A stretch of 64,000 bases of DNA. Origin: Gammaproteobacteria bacterium (GTDB lineage Bacteria > Pseudomonadota > Gammaproteobacteria > Pseudomonadales > Azotimanducaceae). The stretch lies in assembly GCA_009846005.1 (NCBI GenBank), contig VXYL01000054.1, positions 33,401-97,400 of the forward strand, read 5' to 3'. This document shows positions 7,894-18,900 of the stretch, piece after piece. Made by a program: the position numbers and the translations under genes. Under the pieces are notes generated by a model. The model was not told the DNA's origin, did no database searches, and worked only from the letters and a program-made list of their open reading frames with translations. The stretch's first letter is position 1. Each line of letters begins with the position of its first letter.

Positions 7894-8949
7894 CTACTGC
7901 GCGCTTCGACGGCGGTCCACGGCTTGCGCAAGTTCGGCGAGACAGGACATCGTGTCGTCCCAGCCGATGCAGGCGTCCGTCACGCTCTGGCCGTATTCCA
8001 GGTCCGGGCCGAGGTTCTGCCGGCCAGCCACGAGATTGCTTTCGATCATCACGCCCATGATCTTGTCTTCGCCATCGGCGACCTGGCCGGCGATGTCTTG
8101 GCAGACCGCGATCTGGCGCATGTGGTCTTTCTGGCTGTTGGCGTGACTCGCATCCACCATAAGGCGGTCGTTCAAGCCGCCTTGCTCGAGGATCCGGCTG
8201 GCATAATGCACCGAGGGGTTGTCGAAGTTGGTCTTGCCGCCGCCGCCGCGCAGGATGATGTGGCAGTCGTCGTTACCCGCGGTCGAGAAGATTGCCGAGT
8301 GGCCAGCCTTGGTCACCGAAAGAAAGATGTGCGAATGCAGGGCTGACTTGACGGCGTCGGCGGCGACTTGGATATCGCCGTCTGTACTGTTCTTGAAGCC
8401 GGTGGGACAGGAAAGGCCGGAAGCGAGCTGACGATGAATCTGGCTCTCGGTCGTGCGCGCACCGATGGCAGCCCAGCATACGAGGTCGCCGACATACTGC
8501 GGAGTGATGGGGTCGAGGTATTCCGTGCCCGTGCCCAGCCCCATGCCCACGATGTCGCGTAGCAGGGCGCGCGCCGTGTGCAAGCCCAGGTTGATGTCGA
8601 AGGAGTCATCGAGGCAGGGGTCGTTGATGAGCCCCTTCCAGCCAACCGTGGTGCGCGGCTTTTCGAAATAGACGCGCATGACGACGAGCAGGTCGCGAGC
8701 AAACGCGTCAGCCTGTTCCTTGAGGCGGGCGGCGTACTCGCGCGCTGCCTTCGGGTCGTGGATCGAGCACGGCCCGACGATCACCAGCAAGCGCGGGTCG
8801 CGCCCAGCGATGATTTCGCTGGCGTGGCGGCGCACGTTGAACACCAAGGTCGAGTGTTCGGCGGCGAGCGGCAGTTCTTCGATCAGTTCGGACGGGGCGC
8901 GCACTTCCGCCATGCCGGTGATCCGAACATCGTCGGTCAAGTACTGCAT
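7894..8949 (-). CDS. aroG: 3-deoxy-7-phosphoheptulonate (DAHP) synthase, class I
   Basis: 351 residues from the ATG at 8949. This is the first enzyme of the shikimate pathway, condensing PEP and erythrose 4-phosphate. The type I motifs are complete: LLVIVGPCSIHDPKAA (metal-binding Cys), VMRVYFEKPRTTVGWKGLIN, GTEYLDPITPQY, AIGARTTESQIHRQLASG, GFKNSTDG, and the C-terminal MVDASHANSQKDH and GVMIESNL metal ligands. Length matches E. coli AroG/F/H (350-356). Which amino acid feeds back on it cannot be decided, so the symbol denotes the family. It is monocistronic, with a divergent gene starting at 9018. Confidence 0.95.
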   Translation of the reverse strand: MQYLTDDVRITGMAEVRAPSELIEELPLAAEHSTLVFNVRRHASEIIAGRDPRLLVIVGPCSIHDPKAAREYAARLKEQADAFARDLLVVMRVYFEKPRTTVGWKGLINDPCLDDSFDINLGLHTARALLRDIVGMGLGTGTEYLDPITPQYVGDLVCWAAIGARTTESQIHRQLASGLSCPTGFKNSTDGDIQVAADAVKSALHSHIFLSVTKAGHSAIFSTAGNDDCHIILRGGGGKTNFDNPSVHYASRILEQGGLNDRLMVDASHANSQKDHMRQIAVCQDIAGQVADGEDKIMGVMIESNLVAGRQNLGPDLEYGQSVTDACIGWDDTMSCLAELAQAVDRRRSAQ

Positions 8950-9017
8950 TCTTTGCTTACGGTGTGTGAGACAGCCCGCAAACTTAGCGCGTGCGTGGCC
9001 AGATGTACAATCGCCCC

Positions 9018-9647
9018 ATGACCGCCCGTTCCCGTTCGGCGTACTTCCAGGCGCTCGGCATCGATGTCTGGGTGCGCCGAGGAATGCGCCGGGGAGGACC
9101 GCCCGCGGGCTCGACGCAGAACGATGACCGCACCCCCACACAACCGGACTCGCCGACGCGGGCAGCCACGCAAAGATCCCGCCAATCGTCGGCGCGCCAC
9201 ACGGCCCCGCGTGGTCCCGCACCCGCGCCGGTGCAGCCTCAAGCCGACGAGGCGTTCCGGGTCCGCTGCTTCCACTACGGGCGGGTGTTCGCGGCCTTGG
9301 GCGGGGATGCGTGGCCTACACGTCGTTTCCTCTACGACGTGGCCTGGGCGCTGAACGGTTTCGAGCGTTCCGAGCGACGAGACCTCGTCTTCGATTGGCC
9401 TCAACCAGGAGCCGTCGCCGGAGGCGGTGCGAAGGCGTTCGGGGCGTTCGTCCGGCACCAGACGCGCACCCGGGAAGGGTCGCGCTTGCTCGTATCCGGC
9501 ATGCAGGTCGCGGCACTGCTCGGTCTGGGGGTGCCCGACGAATCCTGCGTGCTGGACACTCGCCTGTACGTTCGGCCCGACGCGTTGAACGGCGCTGACA
9601 AACGCTCGATTTGGCGGTTGATTCAGGCGATGTCCGAGTCGGCCTGA
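9018..9647 (+). CDS. Conserved hypothetical protein upstream of prfC
   Basis: 209 residues from the ATG at 9018; an in-frame ATG at 9003 would overlap a TACAAT sequence (9006-9011) that resembles a -10 box, so the downstream start is preferred. The N-terminus, [18 protein letters not shown], matches a short motif found at the start of small gammaproteobacterial proteins encoded beside rimI/prfC. A low-complexity Pro/Arg/Thr-rich linker follows (about residues 20-70). The C-terminal half is an alpha/beta segment with [15 protein letters not shown] and [21 protein letters not shown]. This order resembles a HolD-like (DNA polymerase III psi) or related subunit, but I cannot assign a function. 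prfC follows 102 bp downstream. Confidence 0.6.
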   Translation: MTARSRSAYFQALGIDVWVRRGMRRGGPPAGSTQNDDRTPTQPDSPTRAATQRSRQSSARHTAPRGPAPAPVQPQADEAFRVRCFHYGRVFAALGGDAWPTRRFLYDVAWALNGFERSERRDLVFDWPQPGAVAGGGAKAFGAFVRHQTRTREGSRLLVSGMQVAALLGLGVPDESCVLDTRLYVRPDALNGADKRSIWRLIQAMSESA

Positions 9648-9748
9648 GCGGTGCCGTCCGGTTGTGCCGCTATAATCCGCCGCCCTCCTCGAGGATTCAC
9701 CGACCTTTGAACGTTCCATCCGCGGCGAATGCCGGGTACCCCACCGAG

Positions 9749-11335
9749 GTGGCGACTTCGACCGATGTTGCGCGGGAGGTGGCGCGACGACGTACCTTCG
9801 CCATCATTTCGCATCCCGACGCCGGCAAAACGACGGTCACCGAGAAGCTGCTGCTGTTCGGAAATGCGATCGCGCTCGCCGGAACCATCAAGGCGCGCAA
9901 GTCGAACCGCCACGCCGCGTCGGACTGGATGGCCATGGAACGCGAACGGGGTATTTCCGTTACCACCTCCGTGATGCAGTTCGACTACGGCGGTTGCGTG
10001 GTCAATCTGCTCGACACTCCAGGCCACGAGGACTTCTCGGAGGACACCTACCGGACCCTCACTGCCGTCGACTCGGCTTTGATGGTGATCGATGGCACGA
10101 AGGGCGTCGAGCCGCGGACGATCAAGCTGCTCGAGGTCTGCCGTCTTCGCGACACCCCCATCATGACGTTCATCAACAAGCTCGACCGGGAGATCCGCCA
10201 ACCGGTCGAGCTGATCGACGAGATCGAGGACATCCTGCAGGTTGAATGCGCCCCCGTGACCTGGCCGATCGGTACCGGCCGGTCGTTTCGGGGCGTCTAC
10301 CACTTCGGGTTCGACCGAATCATTCGTTACGCGACGGGCGTTGGCGACCGCATCCACGATTTCGCCTCGATTGACGGCCGGGATAGTCGCGAAGCCCGGG
10401 AATGGCTCGGCGATGACCACGGCGCGTTCGTCGAGGAAGTCGAACTCATCGAAGGTGCCAGTCACGACTTCGATCGACGGGCGTTTCTCGACGGCACCCG
10501 ATCGCCGGTGTTCTTCGGGACGGCACTTGGCAACTTCGGCATCAGGGAGTGTCTAGACCACCTGGTGGCGCAGGCGCCGCCGCCGGGAGACCGTGAGACC
10601 GAGAGTCGTGCCGTCGATCCCCAGGAAGCGCCGTTCTCGGGGTTCGTGTTCAAAGTCCAGGCGAACATGGATCCCAAACATCGGGATCGGATCGCCTTCA
10701 TGAGAGTCTGTTCAGGTCGCTATCGCCAGGGCATGCGCATGCGCCATGTTCGCCTTGGCCGGCAGAAGAAGGTAACGGACGCCGTTACCTTCATGGCTGG
10801 CAGCCGCGTGCGGGCGGACGAGGCATACCCGGGGGACATCATCGGGTTGCCCAATCACGGCGGAATTCAAATCGCCGATACGTTCAGCGAGGGCGAGGAC
10901 CTGAAGTTCAGCGGCGTGCCGAACTTCGCCCCCGAGCTGTTCAGGCGCGTGCGGCCGCGCGATCCGTTGAAGTCGAAGCAGCTGGATCGGGGCCTGCGCC
11001 AGCTTTCGGAGGAAGGCGCGACGCAAGTATTCTTCCCCCTCATGACCAATGAGATCGTGATAGGGGCCGTGGGTTCACTGCAGTTCGACCTGGTGGCGTA
11101 CCGCCTAGACGACGAGTACCGCGCCGACTGCGTGTTCGAGGAGGCGGACATCCATACCGTCCGCTGGATAACGGGTGCAGTCAAGGACATCGAGGATCTC
11201 AATCGCCGCCACGGCGCACGGCTGGCACGGGATGGCGGTGGATGCCTCGCCTACCTCGCGCCGACACGCGCCAACCTGTCGCTAGCCGAGGAGCGCTGGC
11301 CGAAACTGCGTTTTGCGGCCACGCGCGAACACTGA
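9749..11335 (+). CDS. prfC: Peptide chain release factor 3 (RF3)
   Basis: 528 residues from the GTG at 9749, chosen because [20 protein letters not shown] then aligns with the known RF3 N-terminus; a TTG 42 bp upstream is also in frame. This is the translational GTPase that recycles RF1/RF2 from the ribosome. G1 is SHPDAGKTT, the switch region carries [13 protein letters not shown]3 is [14 protein letters not shown] and G4 is NKLDRE. The RF3-specific C-terminal domains include [18 protein letters not shown] and [12 protein letters not shown]. Length is standard (526-529). A TATAAT at 9671-9676 lacks a convincing -35. The SirB1 gene begins 6 bp after the stop. Confidence 0.95.
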   Translation: MATSTDVAREVARRRTFAIISHPDAGKTTVTEKLLLFGNAIALAGTIKARKSNRHAASDWMAMERERGISVTTSVMQFDYGGCVVNLLDTPGHEDFSEDTYRTLTAVDSALMVIDGTKGVEPRTIKLLEVCRLRDTPIMTFINKLDREIRQPVELIDEIEDILQVECAPVTWPIGTGRSFRGVYHFGFDRIIRYATGVGDRIHDFASIDGRDSREAREWLGDDHGAFVEEVELIEGASHDFDRRAFLDGTRSPVFFGTALGNFGIRECLDHLVAQAPPPGDRETESRAVDPQEAPFSGFVFKVQANMDPKHRDRIAFMRVCSGRYRQGMRMRHVRLGRQKKVTDAVTFMAGSRVRADEAYPGDIIGLPNHGGIQIADTFSEGEDLKFSGVPNFAPELFRRVRPRDPLKSKQLDRGLRQLSEEGATQVFFPLMTNEIVIGAVGSLQFDLVAYRLDDEYRADCVFEEADIHTVRWITGAVKDIEDLNRRHGARLARDGGGCLAYLAPTRANLSLAEERWPKLRFAATREH

Positions 11336-11341
11336 TCGGAC

Positions 11342-12127
11342 TTGGCGACTGTGGACCTGCCACTAAGGGGAGCTCTGGAGCGTTTTCTCGACAGCGGGGA
11401 CGACCCCGTCGAAGGCGCGCTCATCGTTGCGGGAATCGTCGACGAGTCCTCGGATGCCAATTGGTCCCGGGACGAGATCGGCCGGCTCGCGGACGCCATC
11501 GACGCGGAAGGGGAGGTCACGCCGAGACGCGTGGTTCGGCAGTTCGCGCATCGCGGCTTCCGGGGTGCCCGGAAGAACTACTACGACGTCGACAATAGCG
11601 TCCTTCACCACGTACTGCGCACCCGCCGGGGCATCCCGATCTCGCTCGGGGTGGTGCTCATCGGCATTGCGCGGCGTCTCGGTCTCGACGCACTCGGGGT
11701 CAACTTTCCGCGCCATTTCCTGGTGACGATCGACGACTTGCTCGTCGACCCCTTCGCGGTCTCGCCGACCACGGTCGCGAACTGCCGGCAGTGGCTCAAG
11801 GAGAACAAGGTGGACGAGGCGGGTGCGTTCAACATCGCGGATGCGCGCGACATTGCCATGCGAATGCTGAACAACGTCCGAATGCTCGTGCAAGGTCAAG
11901 GCGACTATTCGCGTGCGTTGGAAATCTCGGACTACCAGCTCATGATCGTGCCGGACTCGTACGGGTTGTACGTGGAACGGGCCGACGCCTGGCTCGGTCT
12001 ACGCGCCCCGGAGATGGTCGTTCGAGAGTTGGAGGAGGCAGTCCGCTACGCGCCCGACGACGCGATCGCGGACCGCCTTCGGAACCGCATCAGCCAAGCG
12101 CGCCAACTGAAGTCGGTGGTGAACTAG
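11342..12127 (+). CDS. SirB1-family protein (transglutaminase-like fold plus TPR)
   Basis: 261 residues if the TTG at 11342 is used; a GTG at 11351 is the alternative. The SirB1/Transglut_core2 domain is visible from about residue 60: KNYYDVDNSVLHHVLRTRRG, IPISLGVVLIGIARRLGLDA, GVNFPRHFLV and LLVDPFAVSP. A C-terminal TPR-like part follows (YSRALEISDYQLMIVPDS, MVVRELEEAVRYAPDD). In many gammaproteobacteria this gene sits beside prfA/prmC or kdsA; the biochemical role is unknown. Here it closely follows prfC, suggesting co-transcription. Its last codons overlap the convergent fabY by 4 bp. Confidence 0.85.
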   Translation: MATVDLPLRGALERFLDSGDDPVEGALIVAGIVDESSDANWSRDEIGRLADAIDAEGEVTPRRVVRQFAHRGFRGARKNYYDVDNSVLHHVLRTRRGIPISLGVVLIGIARRLGLDALGVNFPRHFLVTIDDLLVDPFAVSPTTVANCRQWLKENKVDEAGAFNIADARDIAMRMLNNVRMLVQGQGDYSRALEISDYQLMIVPDSYGLYVERADAWLGLRAPEMVVRELEEAVRYAPDDAIADRLRNRISQARQLKSVVN

Positions 12128-13968
12128 CCCGAGTACGGGTTGCTGATCGCCAACGAGATCGGATGGTCGTAGCCGGGCACGACGATTTCGTTGCTGGAGA
12201 GCCGGAGATCCTCGCCGTCGAGAACGCCTAGACCGTACTGGTAGATGGTTTCCCCGTCGCCACGGGTAGCCGCGGCATCGTAGTCGAGGGCCTTCTGATG
12301 CACGGCGTCGTTACGCTGGGCGTGCCCTCGCATTGCCTGCGCACCATGCCTCGCCGTCAGCATCCTACGCGCGACCGCAGGACTCAGGAGTACGCCGGTG
12401 GCGTTGTTTCCGCCGAAACCCTTCGAGTTGACGAAGGCAATATCCAGGGCATCCGGATCGATTTCGACGTGCCCGGGCGCGATGCGCAGGTTGCTGTCTT
12501 GGACGTCGTCCGCCGGGCGGTCGATGGTGGCGATGCCGGGGATCCAGCCGTAGCGCCAGGTACCCAGCGCCGACGAGGTCTGGTCCCCGGACGCCGGCGC
12601 AAGGGTGTGGCCGACATAGGCCTTGACTGCGGCCACGGTCCAGCGATCAATACCGAAGGTCTTCGCCATCTCGTTCAGGATGCGCGACTCGGTGACCCGG
12701 TTCTGCGGCGTCCCCGTGCCGTGGGCGTGCACGTATGATCGGTGCCGGAGCGCGTCCTCGCCCAGGATCGCGCGTGCGCAGGCCAGCGCCTTGGCAACGG
12801 TGACGTAATTGCCGATTCCCGGTCCGGGGATCGACTTCTTGTAGCCGTCGGCATTGACGAACACGTCCGCTACCGCCGCGTGGATGTCGGCGCCGAGTTC
12901 AATCGCCAAGGCGTCGTCGGTGACCACCACGTAGACCGCCGCCTCCGCCAGCGTGAATCCACAGTTCGGGCCAAACGGCCGGCACGCTCGCCGGTTGTCG
13001 ACGATGTTGGCGCCGTCCAAGGCCATGAGTGCGTCGTCTTCGGCCAGCGCCCCCATCGTGCGGTATGCCTCGACGACTTCCGGGATGATCGGCGCTTCGG
13101 CTCCGCCCACCACGGCAACCCGGCAGCGCCCGGCACGGATTTCGTCCACGGCGGCCTTGAGGTTGTATAGAAAGGTTGCGCAAGCGCCGATTACGCCCGC
13201 GGTCTGACCGACGCTGCCGATGACATAGGCGTTGACGAAATCCACGGGCATTTCGGGTAGGCCAAGCGCCGCCTGCTTGGCGGTGGGTCGCCTGCCCATC
13301 ATCGGAGCCTGCATCATCCCGCCGTTGCTGCAGCTGTCGAGTTGGCCCATGGCGCTGCCGGAATAGGCGGCGAACTCGTCGGGCCGGACATGCTTGCGAA
13401 ACCGGTCCCAGGGAATGCCGACGGACTGCACGGCGTCGGAAGCCCCGAAGACGTTCAGTTGGAGTCCGCGGGGGTGGTTTCGTGATGGATAAAGCTTGTC
13501 TGGCTGGAATCCCGACGGCGCCTGACCCGCCGAGGTCACCTTCGACGCCCGCCTATCGGGTAGCAGCACGTCGAGTCTTTCGGTTGTCACCTCCATGCGC
13601 CCGTCTTCGCGACGGCGGACAGACCAACCGGGTGGAAGCTCATCGGGCAGGTCGCGTTTGGAGACTACGAAGCTCACCGGTCCCGACGCCGTTGGCGCGA
13701 GCCGCGCGCTACGCTGCCATCCGATGCTGTCCGGGTCGAAGCAGTCGATACGCCTAATCAGCGTGTTGTCGAGAATGTGATGGCGCACGGACTCGTCGGT
13801 TGGGTCGCCGTCGACGTTCATGAGCCCGGCAAGGCTGGCGTAGGTATCATCCGCGGCGTCCTTGCCAAGTACATCGATGACCGTTCGCCGGTAGGCATGG
13901 CCGAAGGACACCCGGCCCGCCGGGTTGATGCCGCCGAACCCAACGATGACCGGCACTGGCGAACTCAT
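12124..13968 (-). CDS. fabY: Beta-ketoacyl synthase FabY-like (initiating KAS)
   Basis: 614 residues, close to the 634 of Pseudomonas aeruginosa FabY, which condenses acetyl-CoA with malonyl-ACP to start fatty acid synthesis. The N-terminus VPVIVGFGGINPAGRVSFGH is characteristic. The thiolase-fold triad is visible: Cys in GVIGACATFLYNL (near residue 263), His in YVHAHGTGTPQNRV (about 414) and His in KAYVGHTLAPASGD (about 453). NSKGFGGNNATGVLL is the usual C-terminal glycine loop. It is the last gene of an apparent operon moaB-thiolase-fabY (78 bp after the thiolase). GAGGAGAA precedes the ATG. The role as the organism's initiating enzyme is inferred from the family. Confidence 0.88.
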   Translation of the reverse strand: MSSPVPVIVGFGGINPAGRVSFGHAYRRTVIDVLGKDAADDTYASLAGLMNVDGDPTDESVRHHILDNTLIRRIDCFDPDSIGWQRSARLAPTASGPVSFVVSKRDLPDELPPGWSVRRREDGRMEVTTERLDVLLPDRRASKVTSAGQAPSGFQPDKLYPSRNHPRGLQLNVFGASDAVQSVGIPWDRFRKHVRPDEFAAYSGSAMGQLDSCSNGGMMQAPMMGRRPTAKQAALGLPEMPVDFVNAYVIGSVGQTAGVIGACATFLYNLKAAVDEIRAGRCRVAVVGGAEAPIIPEVVEAYRTMGALAEDDALMALDGANIVDNRRACRPFGPNCGFTLAEAAVYVVVTDDALAIELGADIHAAVADVFVNADGYKKSIPGPGIGNYVTVAKALACARAILGEDALRHRSYVHAHGTGTPQNRVTESRILNEMAKTFGIDRWTVAAVKAYVGHTLAPASGDQTSSALGTWRYGWIPGIATIDRPADDVQDSNLRIAPGHVEIDPDALDIAFVNSKGFGGNNATGVLLSPAVARRMLTARHGAQAMRGHAQRNDAVHQKALDYDAAATRGDGETIYQYGLGVLDGEDLRLSSNEIVVPGYDHPISLAISNPYSG

Positions 13969-14045
13969 TTGCTACCCGTTCTCCTCGGCTATTCGCGCAC
14001 GGCCACGCGCGGGCGCTAGGGACCTTCCGCGCGGTCGGTGCGAGT

Positions 14046-15194
14046 CTACACGCCTTCGATCGCGATGGCGGTGGCTTCGCCGCCACCAATGCACAGTGAC
14101 GCCACGCCGCGTTTTGCGCCCCGGGCGCGAAGTGCGTGGGCCAAGGTCACGATCAGTCGACTACCCGTGGAGCCGATGGGGTGGCCTTGTGCGCAGGCGC
14201 CGCCGTATATGTTCACCCTATCGGGGTCCAGACCGAGTTCGTTCATCGCGATCATCGGCACGCAGGCGAACGCCTCGTTTATCTCGAAGACGTCGACGTC
14301 GCCTTTCGACCAGCCGACGCTTTCGAGCAACTTGGCGATGGCCCCGGCGGGAGCGACGGTGAACTTCGAAGGGTGAATGGAATGCGTGGCATGGCCGACG
14401 ATCCTCGCTAGCGGTTCGGCGTGGCGCGCGGTGGCCTCGTCGGCGACGACCAGGGCCGAAGCGCCGTCGGAAATGGACGAGGCATTGGCGGCGGTGATAG
14501 TGCCGTCCTTCTTGAACGCGGGCCTCAAGCTCGGAATGCGCTCGATCTTCGAGCGACCCGGCTGCTCGTCTTCGGTCGCCTCGTCCATGGTGCTGATTTC
14601 GTCGTCCAGCGCACCGGACGCCATGGCTGCCCTTGCCTTGGTGACCGAGCCGATGGCGAAGATGTCCATGGCTTCGCGTGTGAGTTGGTGTTCGTCGGCG
14701 GTATCCTGCGCGAAACTGCCCATCGATCCGTCAGTCTGTGCGTCCTCCAAGCCGTCGAGGAACATCGCATCGGCGAGATCGGCGTGCCCCATGCGCAGGC
14801 CGACTCGGGCCTTTTGCATCAGGTAGGGGGCGTTGGACATGCTCTCCATGCCGCCGGCGACGATGCAGCGTGCGCTCTGCGCCCGAATCAGGTCCGTCGC
14901 CAGCATTGCGGCTTTCATGCCCGAACCGCAGACCTTGTTGATCGTGGTGGCACCGACACCGTCGGGTATACCGGCAAGCCGCATGGCTTGCCGTGCAGGC
15001 GCCTGCTTGACACCGGCGCTGATGACGCAGCCTAGGAACACCTCGTCGATGGCATCGGGGTCAATCCGGGCGTGATCCACGGCCGCCCCCACGGCGTGGG
15101 CTCCGAGTTCCGGGGCGGTTCGGGTAGCAAGCGCTCCCTGGAAACTGCCAATGGGGGTGCGTTTCGCGCCGAGTACGTAGGCGTGTTCGGTCAT
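14046..15194 (-). CDS. Acetyl-CoA C-acetyltransferase (thiolase)
   Basis: 382 residues from the ATG at 15194, which overlaps the moaB stop as ATGA. Thiolase motifs: AYVLGAKRTPIGSFQGAL at the N-terminus, the nucleophile Cys88 in INKVCGSGMKAAM, FEINEAFACVPM, His near 340 in GGACAQGHPIGSTGSRL, and the second Cys in ASLCIGGGEATAIAIE. The last two motifs deviate from the most common GGAVALGHPIG and CIGGGMG forms but keep the catalytic residues. It probably makes or cleaves acetoacetyl-CoA; direction is not decidable. Translational coupling to moaB and proximity to fabY are seen; the functional link to fatty acid metabolism is inferred. Confidence 0.9.
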   Translation of the reverse strand: MTEHAYVLGAKRTPIGSFQGALATRTAPELGAHAVGAAVDHARIDPDAIDEVFLGCVISAGVKQAPARQAMRLAGIPDGVGATTINKVCGSGMKAAMLATDLIRAQSARCIVAGGMESMSNAPYLMQKARVGLRMGHADLADAMFLDGLEDAQTDGSMGSFAQDTADEHQLTREAMDIFAIGSVTKARAAMASGALDDEISTMDEATEDEQPGRSKIERIPSLRPAFKKDGTITAANASSISDGASALVVADEATARHAEPLARIVGHATHSIHPSKFTVAPAGAIAKLLESVGWSKGDVDVFEINEAFACVPMIAMNELGLDPDRVNIYGGACAQGHPIGSTGSRLIVTLAHALRARGAKRGVASLCIGGGEATAIAIEGV

Positions 15195-15721
15195 GGGGTC
15201 TCCATCGTGTTGTGGCCTTCGAGTATCAGCTCGGCGAAGTTGCAGGGTCTGAAATTGGCGTCGAACTGGTTGGCGAGAATCTTGTCCCACGCCGTGCGGC
15301 AGGCATTGGTGGATCCGGGCATGGCGAAGATCAGGGTCGCGTTTGCGAGTCCTGCAATGGCCCGGGACTGAACCGTCGAACTGCCGATCTCCGTGTACGA
15401 GACTTGGCGGAACAACTCGCCGAAGCCGTCGATGGTCTTGTCGAACAGCGGCACTAAGGCTTCCGGCGTGCTATCCCGACCAGCGAATCCGGTGCCCCCG
15501 GTGGAGAGGACTACGTTTACTCCCGGGTCGGCGATCCAAGCGCTCACCACGGCACGAATCTCGTAGACATCGTCACGTACGATCCGGCGCTCGGCGAGCC
15601 TATGGCCGGCCTTGTCGAGCCTGTCGACGAGCAGGTCGCCCGAGGTGTCCTCATCGGGTCCCCGGGTATCCGAAACCGTCAGAACAGCAATGGCAAGAGC
15701 CGGTTGGACGGGGTCTGGCAT
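15191..15721 (-). CDS. moaB: Molybdenum cofactor biosynthesis protein MoaB/MogA family
   Basis: 176 residues from the ATG at 15721; a GTG 12 bp upstream is also possible. The MoCF-binding fold is clear: [57 protein letters not shown] and [20 protein letters not shown]. The family adenylylates molybdopterin or binds it during cofactor assembly. No other moa/moe gene is in the window. It heads the minus-strand operon with the thiolase and fabY. The divergent carboxylase gene starts 200 bp away, so the shared intergenic region carries both promoters, though I see no convincing -35/-10 pair there. Confidence 0.9.
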   Translation of the reverse strand: MPDPVQPALAIAVLTVSDTRGPDEDTSGDLLVDRLDKAGHRLAERRIVRDDVYEIRAVVSAWIADPGVNVVLSTGGTGFAGRDSTPEALVPLFDKTIDGFGELFRQVSYTEIGSSTVQSRAIAGLANATLIFAMPGSTNACRTAWDKILANQFDANFRPCNFAELILEGHNTMETP

Positions 15722-15920
15722 ATTCGGTATCACGGTGATTTTGGGGCGAAAACCGGTACTAATCGCACGCTGGATTTAGTATCGAGTTTGTGGAATCGTT
15801 CACACCCTACCATACAGAGCCCAGCGATTTAGCAACCGATGGAGTGTCAGAGACTCTAACCACGGAGTAGCAAGCGGAGGGAAGCCGCATGCGGACAACA
15901 CCGCAAAGCGCGATAGAGCG

Positions 15921-18900
15921 ATGGACAAGAATGCCTTAGGCGACCTGTATCTGATCGCGGAGAACCTCGCCCAGGACTCGTCGCTGGTCCCGGAGGCGGA
16001 GGAGGAGTTCGATCCGCCCCTGCGCGGCGTTCTGACCGAGGCGGAGGTCCTGCGTCAAGCCGAAGTGCTCGACAACATGGACATCGACTCCTATATCGAG
16101 GCGGTCGTTGCCAACGCCGAAGACCCGAAGCGGATACCCGCGCCGGACGTGATCCGCCGTCTCGGCGAGGTGGTCAGCGAGGATCGCGACGGGCCCTTCT
16201 ACGCCGCCGAGGTCACGATGGATTTCGATGGCGAGTCGAGGCGGATAGGCTTCATCGCGCAAAACCGGGCCGTGCGCAGCGGCGAGTGGATGCCGGAGCA
16301 CCATCTGAAGGCCGCCCAAGCCATCGTGGATTTCGCCAAGCGCTCGCTACCCATCGTCAGTCTCATGGACACGCCGGGTGCGGCCGGCGACGAGGTCGCC
16401 AACAAGAACAACCAGTCGCACAGTATTTCCCGCCTGATCGCGGAAATGTCCAACACCGATGTTCCGAATCTGGGCGTGGTCTACGGCCTTGGCTACTCGG
16501 GGGGCGCGATCCCGCTGGCGGCCAGCAACCTGATCCTGTCCTTGCGCGATGGCGTGTTCAGCACCATCCAGCCGAAGGGACTCGCAAGCATCGCCCGGCG
16601 CCTGAACCTTTCCTGGCAGCAGTGCGCGAAGCAGGTGGGGCTGTCGCCCTACGAACTGCGTCGGCAAGGCAACATCGACGCGATCATCGACTATGTTCCC
16701 GGCGAGGATGTTGAGAACCTGCGCCTCGCCATCGTGTCGGGCATTCAACACGTGGAGGAGGGGATCAAGCGCTTCGTGCGGGAGAATCCCTACGTTCTCG
16801 ACGAGTACCGCCGCAGCATCGGCCGCTACCTGAATCCGTCCGAACGACTCCGCAAGGTGCAGGCGAGCGCTGCGTTGAAGTTGACCAAGAATCCCACCGA
16901 GTACCTCAACGTCTTCGGAATCGCGTACCGCTACCTGCGCTACCTGCGGGTACGGCGGCGCATCAAGGCAACCTCCACGCAATCCTACGGACGATTGTCC
17001 GAACAGCAACTGCCGGCCGGCGAATTGGCCGCGCGAACCGACCGCGAACGGCGCGAGACCTTCCTGCGTTGGCTGCAGGATCCGGACCGGGTGATCTACG
17101 ACGACTCCCTGTCCCGTACGTGGAAGAACTATGTCGACAGGAAGCAGACGGTCCACGACGAACGCGGGCGCATCATGCAGTTCATATTCGGCGAACGTCG
17201 CCAGAACTACGAGGACGCCCGCCGGACGCTCATCTCGACGGTCGGGATGTATCTCTACAATCGATGGAAGAACGACGCCTCGGGGAATTTCCGCTCGCTC
17301 AAGTCCTTCGCCGAGAACGTCTCGGAGACGCGGCATCTGTTTCGGGTTTCGGAACTCGACGAGCCGCGCACGTTGATCGACGCGATTCGCGACGACGCGG
17401 TGCTTGGACCGGCCCTGCGTCAGCGGTTTACCCACGAAGGCATGAAATTGTTCGGCGATGTCGCGGACAAGTCCAACGCCTACCTGCGGGAGCAGCTTGC
17501 CGCCGAACTCAACATGTCGATCACGGAGGGATCCTTGGCGGAGTCGACGCTCGGCGGTTCCCTGTCGTCGCAGGCACGCGATGCCGTCAACGGCGAGGCG
17601 TCGACCATTGTGGCAAACCGCCTGATTCTCGACGACCGACTCGGCACGGGTAGGGAAAAACGCGAAACCGAGGGTATCGAGCCCGCCTTGTCGGACATGA
17701 CCGTCGTCGATGTCGTCCTTCAAGAAGAGTTGCGCGAAGACTTCGCGCGGGAGTGCGAGAACCTGCTGCTGTTCGACCAGGTCTACGATCACCTGATCGC
17801 CAATCTGGTGTCCATCGCCGAGGAAGCGGAGTCGACGCGCGCATTGTCGAAATCGTCGCTTAGCCGGTTGATCGAAACGGCGTTGGCAGAAGCGGCAGAG
17901 GGCCTCTCCCAGGACGACGCGGCCGCGCAACGCTTCAGGACGCAGTTCTTCGACTGGTACATGAGGACTTCGAAGATGCCCCGTTCGAACCGGTTCTTCC
18001 GGGACGTCGAGGAATGGAAAAAGAACGCCTCGCCCCATGTCTCGGACACGCTCTTCGTCGTGGTCACGTTCATGTTCGAGAAACTGCTCGCATCCTATCT
18101 GCAGTCGGAATGGGAGGGACGGCGCTACGACGGCCGCATCGCGCCGCGCAACATCGGTCGCCGCAAGGACTTCTGGAACCGCCTGGTGCAGGCCTACCGG
18201 GACCTTCTGATCCGCGAGACGCTGCAGCGCCACAAGCGCGCGAAGGCCACCGGATACCGTGCGTTCATCGAGCGATTCTTCACGGACTTCGAGGAGTTGA
18301 ACGGTGACCTGATCAGTTCGGACCCGCACCGTTTCCCGGGATTGCGGGTTTCCATCGAGGGGGCCTTGCAGAAGGGCATGGCACCCTGCGGGGTGGTGAC
18401 GGGAATCGGACGCTTCGACAACGGGGCCGAGGGCCTGCGGGTCGGCACCGTGATCTCCAATCTCGAGTTCAAGGCCGGCGCATTCGATATGGCCAGCGCC
18501 GAGAAATTCTGCAAGCTGCTGGTTGCGTGTGCGGAACAGAACCTGCCCATCGTCTGCTTCATTTCATCGAGCGGCATGCAGACGATGGAAGGTGCCGGCG
18601 CACTGTTTTCGATGGCCGCAATCAACGACCGCATCACCCGGTTCGTGCGCGACTACGACTTGCCGGTGATCGTGTTTGGTTTCGGCGACTGCACCGGCGG
18701 CGCCCAGGCGAGTTTCGTCACCCATCCACTGGTTCAGACCTACTACTTCTCGGGTGCCAGCATGCCCTTCGCAGGCCAGATCGTCGTATCGAGCTACCTG
18801 CCGTCGGATTCCCATCTATCCAACTACCTGTTCAACGAACCGGGGTCGATGCAAGGCCTCGTGAAGCACCCGTTCCTGCCCGGTCTCGACGACGAACTGC

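Noticed and set aside
9671..9676. TATAAT as a prfC promoter
   Set aside because: No acceptable -35 at 15-19 bp upstream, so I did not list it as a promoter.
16347..18329. 660-codon open frame on the minus strand inside the carboxylase gene
   Set aside because: It is the antisense of strongly conserved coding sequence in a GC-rich gene, has no recognisable domain and no start signal.
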